A DNA stretch of 64,000 bases from Epiperipatus broadwayi. Its lineage: Eukaryota > Onychophora > Udeonychophora > Euonychophora > Peripatidae. The stretch is from the NCBI GenBank assembly GCA_028023455.1, contig JAQFVV010012974.1, forward strand, positions 292,651 to 356,650, given 5' to 3'. The notes below the pieces were generated by a model that had not been told where the DNA came from, searched no databases, and was given only the letters and a program-made list of their open reading frames with translations. This document shows positions 35,209 to 44,639 of the stretch, in pieces. Position 1 is the first letter of the stretch. Every line of letters starts with the position of its first letter. A program made the translations under genes and the position numbers.

Positions 35209-35306
35209 ATTGGTGGTCGAGAGGTCAGCGACAGCTGCTTTACAAGCAGTTGTCTCACGTTAGCGGGTTCGCTTGCCGGCTGATGCTATGACACGGGGAA
35301 AAAAAC
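35209..35306 (+). mobile_element. tRNA-derived SINE copy
   Basis: It starts ATTGGTGGTCGAGAGG (A-box-like), has an anticodon-arm-like GCTGC/GCAGT stem around TTTACAA, a B-box-like GGTTCGCTTGC, the end GATGCTATGACAC and an A-rich tail. It matches the inverse of 9155-9252. If read as a tRNA the anticodon would be TAC, but the T-arm pairs poorly and no acceptor stem is evident. Confidence 0.65.
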
Positions 35307-35309
35307 AAA

Positions 35310-36225
35310 CTAAACAACTTCATAATCATCGTTGCTATTTTGTTCTTGTTTGCCACTCTTTCTTTGAATTAAATTTGCAAAACATTTTAACAATATTTAG
35401 ATAACATTGCTACTGTCTTGTTCAAATTGCAAAAGAAGGTTCCTATGGAACAATGGTGTATATTAATCTATTATGTTCATAACTTGACTGAATCGGTAGC
35501 TTTGTGTTGAGATAGAGTGCTAGATTATAGAACTCAAGATCTATGGATCCTAGTTCTAGCTATTATTAAACTTGTTCAAACTTTTAATGAAATTTGGCAC
35601 AATAAACTAATTGATATTTTTACCCTTCTTGATTTGATGCAGGAGGGTGACTTTGAAAGTCAAGGTCTATTAATAATAGCCAAGATCAATCACTTCTGGG
35701 AACCAAACTTCTTATAAATTCCCAAATAATAAACCAATTGATTATTATTTTTATGAGCTGAAATACAAATCTTTGGAAAGATTTCCATGTCACAAGAAGA
35801 TTTTGGATTTTTTTTTTTTTTTGCCAGTTGAGTTTATCTATGGTCCAATTTAACAATAGTTCCAATATAGGTCAATAAATGGATATCTAGCTATTTTTTT
35901 TTGTTATCATGATCTGATAAAGTTAATAAGTTTTGACATAGTATGGATAGTAAAACCAACAAATATAAGATTGATCTTAATTGATAGTAGGAAAGGTGAT
36001 ATGATAAATAGATGCAGAGCTTAAGATTCAACTTCATATTTGTGTTAAAGAGATTATTATAAAATAAATAAATATGAACTTTTTAAAAAAATCACTTATG
36101 CACTTGAATACAACACTTTTATTATCCTTTATTTATTTTGCTGTGAAATTAAAGGCTAAAATATAGATATTAAATTTACTATTCATTTACTACATTTACA
36201 ATATTTGTTGTTAAATAGTTTGACA
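35310..36225. other. AT-rich sequence, no gene seen
   Basis: A short open frame at 35517-35717 has no recognisable motif. Confidence 0.4.
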
Positions 36226-36369
36226 ATATATATTTTTAATCATAAACAATTATAATATATATATAAACATTATAAGCATAAAGCTAAACTAGTCAAAATG
36301 TAATTAAAATTACCCCAAATCCAAAATTCAACTAGACCAGCATAAAAATAATATTAAAACACAACCAAA

Positions 36370-36412
36370 GGTTTCACTGCTACAAGCAGACTTCTCAAGT
36401 GTAAAGAACTAC
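36370..36412 (-). ncRNA. Hammerhead-like relic downstream of the PLE endonuclease
   Basis: On the minus strand CTTGAGA (a degenerate CUGANGA), stem II CTGCTTGTAGCAG, GAAA, and an ACC-TTT-GGT stem III followed by T are in hammerhead order. The first core box is off by an indel, so it is weak. Confidence 0.4.
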
Positions 36413-36436
36413 AAAAAATATACAATATATATAATA

Positions 36437-36964
36437 TTAACCATTACCCACAAATCCATTCACTTCCCATCCACCCTTAATATTAAAAGAACTCTTAAAT
36501 AAGTTAATTGCTTCAGAATAATAAATTTTCAATAATAAAGATTCTTTAATTCTTCTTTTGATTTCATTTCTCTCAAAGACGACAACCTTAGCTTCATCAA
36601 AATTAATAGTGTGGCCTGTATCTTTTTCATGGAAATACAAAGCAGAACTAAGATATCTATTTTTAACTCTACTTTTATGAACCTTTATTCTTTCATTTAA
36701 ACTAAAACTACTCTGACCTATGTAAACCTTCTTACAAAATAAACATGGGATAAAATATACTACACCAGGAATAGTCTTTCTATCAAAATTTTCTTTTGTA
36801 TTATTTAATAAATTATTCAATGCAACACCCCTTTTCCAAGCAATTTTCTTATTTCCAAACAATTTACTATTTCTACATACAATTTTATAGGAAGAGAATT
36901 TAAATGGCAACAAAATAAAATCATATTTTTCTTTAAACCTGATAGCTATCAGTCTGTATCTCAT
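36437..36964 (-). CDS. PLE GIY-YIG endonuclease domain (fragment)
   Basis: An open frame of 175 residues carries the C-terminal endonuclease of a Penelope-like retroelement, which nicks DNA to prime insertion. VVYFIPCLFCKKVYIGQ holds the GIY-like and YIG motifs (near residues 87-103) with a Cys pair between, as in PLE endonucleases. LNERIKVH adds the conserved Arg and His, and SSALYFHEKDTGHTINF follows. The RT that should precede it is absent, so this is a partial copy. It differs from the plus-strand partner at only four of the 157 shared residues, suggesting a recent joint origin. The true start lay upstream in the lost RT. Confidence 0.75.
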   Translation of the reverse strand: MRYRLIAIRFKEKYDFILLPFKFSSYKIVCRNSKLFGNKKIAWKRGVALNNLLNNTKENFDRKTIPGVVYFIPCLFCKKVYIGQSSFSLNERIKVHKSRVKNRYLSSALYFHEKDTGHTINFDEAKVVVFERNEIKRRIKESLLLKIYYSEAINLFKSSFNIKGGWEVNGFVGNG

Positions 36965-37161
36965 AAAGTAGCTGCTTTAAGGAATTATTGTCATAGGAAT
37001 AATAAATAAATAATTCTAGTAGGGTAGCTTTGTTTCAGAAATGTCAATTTTATAAAGATTACCTGAGGGTTGGTTACTCTGATAAATTTGTTAAAAGTAT
37101 TTTATTTAATAGTAATATTTGTAAGGATGTAAAGGATAAATAAAAATATGATTTTATTTCT

Positions 37162-37635
37162 TTGCCATTTAAATTCTCTTCTTATAAAATTGTATGTAGA
37201 AATAGTAAATTGTTTGGAAATAAGAAAATTGCTTGGAAAAGGGGTGTTACATTGAATAATTTATTAAATAATACAAAAGAAATTTTTGATAGAAAGACTA
37301 TTCCTGGTGTAGTATATTTTATCCCATGTTTATTTTGTAAGAAGGTATACATAGGTCAGAGTAGTTTTAGTTTAAATGAAAGGATAAAGGTTCATAAAAG
37401 TAGAGTTAAAAATAGATATCTTAGTTCTGCTTTGTATGTCCATGAAAAAGATACAGGCCACACTATTAATTTTGATGAAGCTAAGGTTGTCTTCTTTGAG
37501 AGAAATGAAATCAAAAGAAGAATTAAAGAATCTTTATTATTGAAAATTTATTATTCTGAAGCAATTAACTTATTTAAGAGTTCTTTTAATATTAAGGGTG
37601 GATGGGAAGTGAATGGATTTGTGGGTAATGGTTAA
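37162..37635 (+). CDS. PLE GIY-YIG endonuclease domain (fragment), plus copy
   Basis: 157 codons open to the natural stop. The same motifs as the minus copy are present: VVYFIPCLFC, KVYIGQ, LNERIKVH, the His-containing HEKDTGHT block. The codon used as the start here is only the first after a stop; the protein is the tail of a longer PLE polyprotein. With both arms still open, the pair may be young. No complete RT lies next to either arm, so autonomy is not supported. Confidence 0.75.
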   Translation: MPFKFSSYKIVCRNSKLFGNKKIAWKRGVTLNNLLNNTKEIFDRKTIPGVVYFIPCLFCKKVYIGQSSFSLNERIKVHKSRVKNRYLSSALYVHEKDTGHTINFDEAKVVFFERNEIKRRIKESLLLKIYYSEAINLFKSSFNIKGGWEVNGFVGNG

Positions 37636-37664
37636 TATTATATATATTGTATAGTTTTTGTAGT

Positions 37665-37710
37665 TCTTTACACTTGAGAAGTCTGCTTGTAGCAGTGAAA
37701 CCTTTGGTTG
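37665..37710 (+). ncRNA. Hammerhead-like relic, plus arm
   Basis: Mirror of the motif at 36370-36412: CTTGAGA, CTGCTTGTAGCAG, GAAACC, TTT, GGTT. The first box departs from CUGANGA. Confidence 0.4.
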
Positions 37711-37762
37711 TGTTTTAATATTATTTTTATGCTGGTCTAGTTGAATTTTGGATTTGGGGTAA

Positions 37763-38460
<698 letters not shown>

Positions 38461-38576
38461 ATAGTGATTTAATTAAAACAAGCAAAATTCTCTATATATA
38501 TTGCCATTCAGTACAAGCAGAGTAATGAATGGATGCCAGAAGGCTTGTGCATAAAATTTTCATCTAGTGCCTACCC

Positions 38577-38635
38577 ATCCAACATTCCCAGAGTAGTTTC
38601 TGGCTCATGGCCTTCATCAGTGAAGAGTCTTGGAT
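38577..38635 (-). ncRNA. Hammerhead ribozyme, family 1 copy F
   Basis: CTGATGA and GAAAC are intact. The palindrome is altered to ACTCT-type sequence, and outer stem I ATCCAA/TTGGAT is kept. Confidence 0.65.
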
Positions 38636-39032
38636 CTGAGAGCACTGCAACTAGATTTTAAGATCTAATGCAATCCTCCCACAGCCACCATTTATCTCTA
38701 CTTAACTACAAAACTATGAGACTTAAATTGAAAACACTATAATATTTTCAATCCGAGCTCATCATCTTATATAGTCATATAGGTCTAAACTCAGTTCAGT
38801 ACCTATACATTTTAGTGTCTTTGGTTCTTTAATAACCATAGCTACCACTACCCTATTAGGCATCATTGGTTTTAAGCCAATAAACATCACATAATCATCA
38901 TTTTCTTATGTTTGCTTTTAATTGTTATTAAAACAGGCAAAACTCTCTGTATGTATTGCTACTCAGTGCAAGCCAGAGTAATCTATGGATACCACAAGGC
39001 TTGTGCATATAATCCCCATCTAGTTACTACTC

Positions 39033-39091
39033 ATCCAACAACCCAAGACTAGTTTCTGACTTGTGACCTTCATCAGTGAGGAGCCTTGGAT
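39033..39091 (-). ncRNA. Hammerhead ribozyme, family 1 copy G
   Basis: CTGATGA, GAAAC, ACTAGT, C, and outer stem I ATCCAA/TTGGAT are intact; stem II is weakened (GTCACAAGTC). Confidence 0.65.
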
Positions 39092-39254
39092 CTGAGAGCA
39101 CTGCACCCACATCTTAATGACAATATAAGCTGATGAGCTTGGATTGAAAATATTATAGTGGTTTTAAGTCTCATAGTTTTGTAGTCAAGTAGAGATAAAA
39201 GGTGGTTTCTGGAGGGTTGTATTAGATCCTAAGATCTAGATGCAATGCTCTCAG

Positions 39255-39313
39255 ATCCATGGCTTCTCACTGACAAAGGCCACAAACCAGAAACTAGTCC
39301 GGGGATGTTGGAT
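39255..39313 (+). ncRNA. Hammerhead motif, family 1 copy H
   Basis: CTGACAA, GAAAC, ACTAGT, C and ATCCAT/TTGGAT are present. The core has the CTGACAA change and stem II has one mismatch. Confidence 0.6.
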
Positions 39314-39927
39314 GAGTAGACACTAGTTGGGGATTTTATGCACAAGCCTTCTGGCAATCATTAATTATTCTGGCTTGCACTGAATGGCAATATGTATAGA
39401 GAGTTTTGCCTGTTTTAATAGCAGTTAAGAGCAAGCATAAAAAAATGGTGATCATGTGATGTTTATTGGCTTAATAATGATTAATTAAAAAACTACCAAA
39501 ATCAGTAAAAAAAATACCAGATTTAAATAAGCTATTCTGATGAATCTCATTTAATAAGAGTTTATACTTTTAATAAATTAGTTCGGTTCCTCCAATTGAA
39601 TGTATATGTGATTATCTATCTTATATGAACATACACACATGTCCCAGCTTTTTACTATATATATAAAAATATAACAAAATTAAATGGAATTTGATCATTT
39701 TGTAGTAGTATTAGAACACTTGATATACAAAGTTTACACACTTGGTCAGGTAATGAAATCCATATGTGGCCCTGTGGGTATCCAATAAAGATCAAAATAA
39801 TAATAATACACACACAAAATTGAGAGTTGTTCCTAGAATAATATAATATAATTTCCATAAGAGTTATTAAGTACTTTAGTCTCATTAGACAGTTAATGTA
39901 TGACTTATAATAATGTGATCCAGTTAT

Positions 39928-39931
<4 letters not shown>

Positions 39932-39985
<54 letters not shown>
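39932..39985. repeat. (AT)n microsatellite at the left edge of the array
   Basis: Perfect tract directly before the first array monomer. Confidence 0.95.
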
Positions 39986-39988
<3 letters not shown>

Positions 39989-40079
39989 AACAGATGGCGA
40001 TCTAACAAAAACGCCCATCAAGCGTATGTTTTGTTTACATAAACGTCAGAGTAGTTAGTATTCACTATCTCTAACTATA

Positions 40080-40137
40080 ATTCCACTTTCAGATCATGAT
40101 TTCAAGCTATTTGCTATCGTCAGTGAAAGACAGGAAT
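40080..40137 (-). ncRNA. Hammerhead ribozyme, family 3 L1
   Basis: CTGACGA (TCGTCAG at 40117-40123), GAAA, palindrome ATCATGAT, C, inner stem I CTTTCA/TGAAAG and outer ATTCC/GGAAT are all intact. Confidence 0.85.
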
Positions 40138-40424
40138 AAAGAAACTAGATCTAAATACAAACTCTGAGCGTTTATGAAACAATTTCTATTCAGCTTCAAG
40201 CTGAATTTTTAGACACATAATTCTTCAAACTACATACAAACCAGATAGCTATATTCTGATCTCATTCACATCACCACATATAGAAGCCCTCAATCTATAT
40301 CACAAAAAACCTCAAATACATTTATATAAACAAAAATCAATTAAAAACTTTAACGCTTAAAACCACAACGTATGTTTTGTTTACATAAACGCAGAGTAGT
40401 TAGTATTCACTATCTCTAACTATA

Positions 40425-40482
40425 ATTCCACTTTCAGATCATGATTTCAAGCTATTTGCTATCGTCAGTGAAAGACAGGAAT
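40425..40482 (-). ncRNA. Hammerhead ribozyme, family 3 L2
   Basis: All core and stem elements intact. Confidence 0.85.
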
Positions 40483-40803
40483 AAAGAAACTAGATCTAAA
40501 TACAAACTCTGAGCGTTTATGAAACAATTTCTATTCAGCTTGCAAGCGTGAATTTTTTAGACACATAATGTCTTCAAACTCAGCATAGCAAACCAGATAG
40601 CTATATGGGTCTGATCTCAGTTCAGCATCACCACATAGTAGAAGCCTCTGCAATCTATATCATTGCAAGAAATACCTCAAAGGTACATTTATGATAAACA
40701 AAAATGCAAGTTAAAAAACTTGCTAACGCTTAAAACGCCCATCAAGCGTATGTTTTGTTTACATAAACGTCAGAGTAGTTAGTATTCACTATCTCTAACT
40801 ATA

Positions 40804-40861
40804 ATTCCACTTTCAGATCCTGATTTTAAGCTATTTGCTATCGTCAGTGAAAGACAGGAAT
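40804..40861 (-). ncRNA. Hammerhead motif, family 3 L3 (core lost)
   Basis: GAAA has become AAAA and the palindrome ATCAGGAT; stem I is intact. Confidence 0.7.
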
Positions 40862-41182
40862 AAAGAAACTAGATCTAAATACAAACTCTGAGCGTTTATG
40901 AAACAATTTCTATTCAGCTTGCAAGCGTGAATTTTTTAGACACATAATGTCTTCAAACTCAGCATAGCAAACCAGATAGCTATATGGGTCTGATCTCAGT
41001 TCAGCATCACCACATAGTAGAAGCCTCTGCAATCTATATCATTGCAAGAAATACCTCAAAGGTACATTTATGATAAACAAAAATGCAAGTTAAAAAACTT
41101 GCTAACGCTTAAAACGCCCATCAAGCGTATGTTTTGTTTACATAAACGTCAGAGTAGTTAGTATTCACTATCTCTAACTATA

Positions 41183-41240
41183 ATTCCACTTTCAGATCAT
41201 GATTTCAAGCTATTTGCTATCGTCAGTGAAAAACAGGAAT
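41183..41240 (-). ncRNA. Hammerhead ribozyme, family 3 L4
   Basis: Core intact; one C-to-U change gives a wobble pair in inner stem I. Confidence 0.8.
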
Positions 41241-41582
41241 AAAGAAACTAGATCTAAATACAAACTCTGAGCGTTTATGAAACAATTTCTATTCAGCTTG
41301 CAAGCGTGAATTTTTTAGACACATAATGTCTTCAAACTCAGCATAGCAAACCAGATAGCTATATGTCTGATCTCAGTTCAGCATCACCACATAGTAGAAG
41401 CCCTCAATCTATATCATTAAGAAATACCTCAAAGGTACATTTATGATAAACAAAAATGCAAGTTAAAAAACTTGCTAACGCTTGTATTTATGTCCACAGA
41501 TGGCTTCTACCAAAAACGCCCATCGCGTATGTTTTGTTTACATAAACGTCAGAGTAGTTAGTATTCACTATCTCTAACTATA

Positions 41583-41638
41583 ATTCCACTTTCAGATCAT
41601 GATTTCAAGCTATTTGCTATCGTCAGTAAAGACAGAAT
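41583..41638 (-). ncRNA. Hammerhead motif, family 3 L5 (stem I indels)
   Basis: Core intact; two one-base deletions shorten stem I, in a stretch with other G losses. Confidence 0.7.
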
Positions 41639-41987
41639 AAAGAAACTAGATCTAAATACAAACTCTGAGCGTTTATGAAACAATTTCTATTCAGCTTGCA
41701 AGCGTGAATTTTTTAGACACGTAATGTCTTCAAACTCAGCATAGCAAACCAGATAGCTATATGTCTGATCTCAGTTCAGCATCACCACATAGTAGAAGCC
41801 TCTGCAATCTATATCATTGCAAGAAAGACCTCAAAGGTACATTTATGATAAACAAAAATGCAAGTTAAAAAACTTGCTAACGCTTGTATTTATGTCCACA
41901 GATGGCGTTCTACCAAAAACGCCCATCAAGCGTATGTTTTGTTTACATAAACATCAGAGTAGTTAGTATTCACTATCTCTAACTATA

Positions 41988-42045
41988 ATTCCACTTTCAG
42001 ATCATGATTTCAAGCTATTTGCTATCGTCAGTGAAAAACAGGAAT
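41988..42045 (-). ncRNA. Hammerhead ribozyme, family 3 L6
   Basis: Core intact, same wobble as L4. Confidence 0.8.
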
Positions 42046-42396
42046 AAAGAAACTAGATCTAAATACAAACTCTGAGCGTTTATGAAACAATTTCTATTCA
42101 GCTTGCAAGTGTGAATTTTTTAGACACGTAATGTCTTCAAACTCAGCATAGCAAACCAGATAGCTATATGGGTCTGATCTCAGTTCAGCATCACCACATA
42201 GTAGAAGCCTCTGCAATCTATATCATTGCAAGAAAGACCTCAAAGGTACATTTATGATAAACAAAAATTCAAGTTAAAAAACTTGCTAACGCTTGTATTT
42301 ATGTCCACAGATGGCGTTCTACCAAAAACGCCCATCAAGCGTATGTTTTGTTTACATAAACGTCAGAGTAGTTAGTATTCACTATCTCTAACTATA

Positions 42397-42454
42397 ATTA
42401 CACTTTCAGATCATGATTTCAAGCTATTTGCTATCGTCAGTGAAAGACAGGAAT
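42397..42454 (-). ncRNA. Hammerhead ribozyme, family 3 L7
   Basis: Core intact; one mismatch in outer stem I (ATTAC on the plus strand). Confidence 0.8.
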
Positions 42455-42574
42455 AAAGAAACTAGATCTAAATACAAACTCTGAATTTTTACGTGTCTAA
42501 AAAATTTACGCTTGCAAGCTGAAAAGAAATTGTTTCATAAACGCTCAGAGTTTGTATTTAGATCTAGTTTCTTT

Positions 42575-42632
42575 ATTCCTGTCTTTCACTGACGATAGCA
42601 AATAGCTTGAAATCATGATCTGAAAGTGGAAT
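42575..42632 (+). ncRNA. Hammerhead ribozyme, family 3 R1
   Basis: CTGACGA at 42589-42595, GAA at 42609-42611, palindrome ATCATGAT at 42612-42619 and predicted cleavage after C 42620. Stem I pairs as in L1. Confidence 0.85.
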
Positions 42633-42982
42633 TATAGTTAGAGATAGTGAATACTAACTACTCTGACGTTTATGTAAACAAAACATACGCTTGATGGGCG
42701 TTTTTGGTAGAACGCCATCTGTGGACATAAATACAAGCGTTAGCAAGTTTTTTACTTGCATTTTTGTTTATCATAAATGTACCTTTGAGGTCTTTCTTGC
42801 AATGATATAGATTGCAGAGGCTTCTACTATGTGGTGATGCTGAACTGAGATCAGACCCATATAGCTATCTGGTTTGCTATGCTGAGTTTGAAGACATTAC
42901 GTGTCTAAAAAATTCACGCTTGCAAGCTGAATAGAAATTGTTTCATAAACGCTCAGAGTTTGTATTTAGATCTAGTTTCTTT

Positions 42983-43040
42983 ATTCCTGTCTTTTACTGA
43001 CGATAGCAAATAGCTTGAAATCATGATCTGAAAGTGGAAT
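42983..43040 (+). ncRNA. Hammerhead ribozyme, family 3 R2
   Basis: Core intact; one wobble in inner stem I (CTTTTA). Confidence 0.8.
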
Positions 43041-43391
43041 TATAGTTAGAGATAGTGAATACTAACTACTCTGACGTTTATGTAAACAAAACATACGCTT
43101 GATGGGCGTTTTTGGTAGAACGCCATCTGTGGACATAAATACAAGCGTTAGCAAGTTTTTTAACTTGCATTTTTGTTTATCATAAATGTACCTTTGAGGT
43201 CTTTCTTGCAATGATATAGATTGCAGAGGCTTCTACTATGTGGTGATGCTGAACTGAGATCAGACCCATATAGCTATCTGGTTTGCTATACTGAGTTTGA
43301 AGACATTACGTGTCTAAAAAATTCACGCTTGCAAGCTGAATAGAAATTGTTTCATAAACGCTCAGAGTTTGTATTTAGATCTAGTTTCTTC

Positions 43392-43449
43392 ATTCCTGTC
43401 TTTCACTGACGATAGCAAATAGCTTGAAATCATGATCTGAAAGTGGAAT
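43392..43449 (+). ncRNA. Hammerhead ribozyme, family 3 R3
   Basis: All core and stem elements intact. Confidence 0.85.
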
Positions 43450-43802
43450 TATAGTTAGAGATAGTGAATACTAACTACTCTGACGTTTATGTAAACAAAA
43501 CATACACTTGATGGGCGTTTTTGGTAGAACGCCATCTGTGGACATAAATACAAGCATTAGCAAGTTTTTTTTAACTTGCATTTTTGTTTATCATAAATGT
43601 ACCTTTGAGGTCTTTCTTGCAATGATATAGATTGTAGAGGCTTCTACTATGTGGTGATGCTGAACTGAGATCAGACCCATATAGCTATCTGGTTTGCTAT
43701 GCTGAGTTTGAAGACATTACGTGTCTAAAAAATTCACGCTTGCAAGCTGAATAGAAATTGTTTCATAAACGCTCAGAATTTGTATTTAGATCTAGTTTCT
43801 TT

Positions 43803-43860
43803 ATTCCTGTCTTTCACTGACGATAGCAAATAGCTTGAAATCATGATCTGAAAGTGGAAT
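43803..43860 (+). ncRNA. Hammerhead ribozyme, family 3 R4
   Basis: All core and stem elements intact. Confidence 0.85.
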
Positions 43861-44432
43861 TATAGTTAGAGATAGTGAATACTAACTACTCTGACGTTTA
43901 TGTAAACAAAACATACGCTTGATGGGCGTTTTTGGTAGAACGCCATCTGTGGACATAAATACAAGCGTTAGCAAGTTTTTTAACTTGCATTTTTGTTTAT
44001 CATAAATGTACCTTTGAGGTCTTTCTTGCAATGATATAGATTGCAGAGGCTTCTACTATGTGGTGATGCTGAACTGAGATCAGACATTAGAGATAGTGAA
44101 TACTAACTACTCTGACGTTTATGTAAACAAAACATACGCTTGATGGGCGTTTTTGTTAGAACGCCATCTGTGGACATAAATACAAGCGTTAGAAAGTTTT
44201 TTAACTTGCATTTTTGTTTATCATAAATGTACCTTTGAGGTCTTTCTTGCAATGATATAGATTGCAGAGGCTTCTACTATGTGGTGATGCTGAACTGAGA
44301 TCAGACCCATATAGCTATCTGGTTTGCTATGCTGAGTTTGAAGACATTACGTGTCTAAAAAATTCACGCTTGCAAGCTGAATAGAAATTGTTTCATAAAC
44401 GCTCAGAGTTTGTATTTAGATCTAGTTTCTTT

Positions 44433-44490
44433 ATTCCTGTCTTTCACTGACGATAGCAAATAGCTTGAAATCATGATCTGAAAGTGGAAT
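44433..44490 (+). ncRNA. Hammerhead ribozyme, family 3 R5
   Basis: All core and stem elements intact; it lies 630 bp after R4 because a partial unit intervenes. Confidence 0.85.
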
Positions 44491-44639
44491 TATAGTTAGA
44501 GATAGTGAATACTAACTACTCTGACGTTTATGTAAACAAAACATACGCTTGATGGGCGTTTTTGGTAGAACGCCATCTGTGGACATAAATACAAGCGTTA
44601 GCAAGTTTTTTAACTTGCATTTTTGTTTATCATATATAT

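Larger units (their letters stand above)
36230..36964 (-). mobile_element. Penelope-like element fragment, GIY-YIG end, minus arm
   Basis: The arm contains the GIY-YIG frame and the conserved 3' region. It is the left half of an inverted pair whose right half is 37135-37770. Only the end of the RT remains. Confidence 0.8.
38466..39488. mobile_element. Family 1 compound: two tandem minus-sense units facing a plus-sense unit
   Basis: Two minus hammerheads are 456 bp apart (start to start, 38577 and 39033), so one complete monomer lies between. At about 39114 the sequence switches to plus-sense, with a third hammerhead. Near-identical TGATTTAATTAAAA and TGATTAATTAAAAA bound the structure and may be target duplications. 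Confidence 0.75.
39986..42486 (-). repeat. Family 3 array, left half (hammerhead sense minus)
   Basis: Seven monomers. The second half of the first one (40180-40395) is riddled with single-base deletions, mostly of G. Confidence 0.85.
39986..44632. mobile_element. Family 3: inverted tandem array of about 409-bp hammerhead-bearing monomers
   Basis: Seven monomers in one orientation (39986-42486) face about five in the other (42487-44632). Spacing between hammerheads is 345, 379, 379, 400, 405 and 409 bp on the left and 408, 409, 411 and 630 bp on the right, the last including a partial unit. The 379-bp type lacks a 30-bp block (TGTATTTATGTCCACAGATG and neighbours). No protein is encoded. Monomer identity is high, so the array is young. 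(AT)n bounds both ends. I read it as a retrozyme-like array that would yield monomeric RNAs by self-cleavage. Confidence 0.85.
42487..44632 (+). repeat. Family 3 array, right half (hammerhead sense plus)
   Basis: Four full monomers and one partial, with a cut near 44087 where ATTAGAGATAGTG joins directly to TCAGAC. It is nearly free of indels. Confidence 0.85.

Noticed and set aside
35209-35306. Functional tRNA-Val gene
   Set aside because: The anticodon arm and control boxes are there, but the T-arm does not pair well, the acceptor stem is missing, and the copy ends in a SINE-like A-rich tail.
39986-44632. CRISPR array or centromeric satellite
   Set aside because: Units are about 409 bp with no short repeat-spacer pattern and flip orientation in the middle. 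The local 12-unit size and hammerhead content fit a retrozyme-like array better than a centromere satellite.
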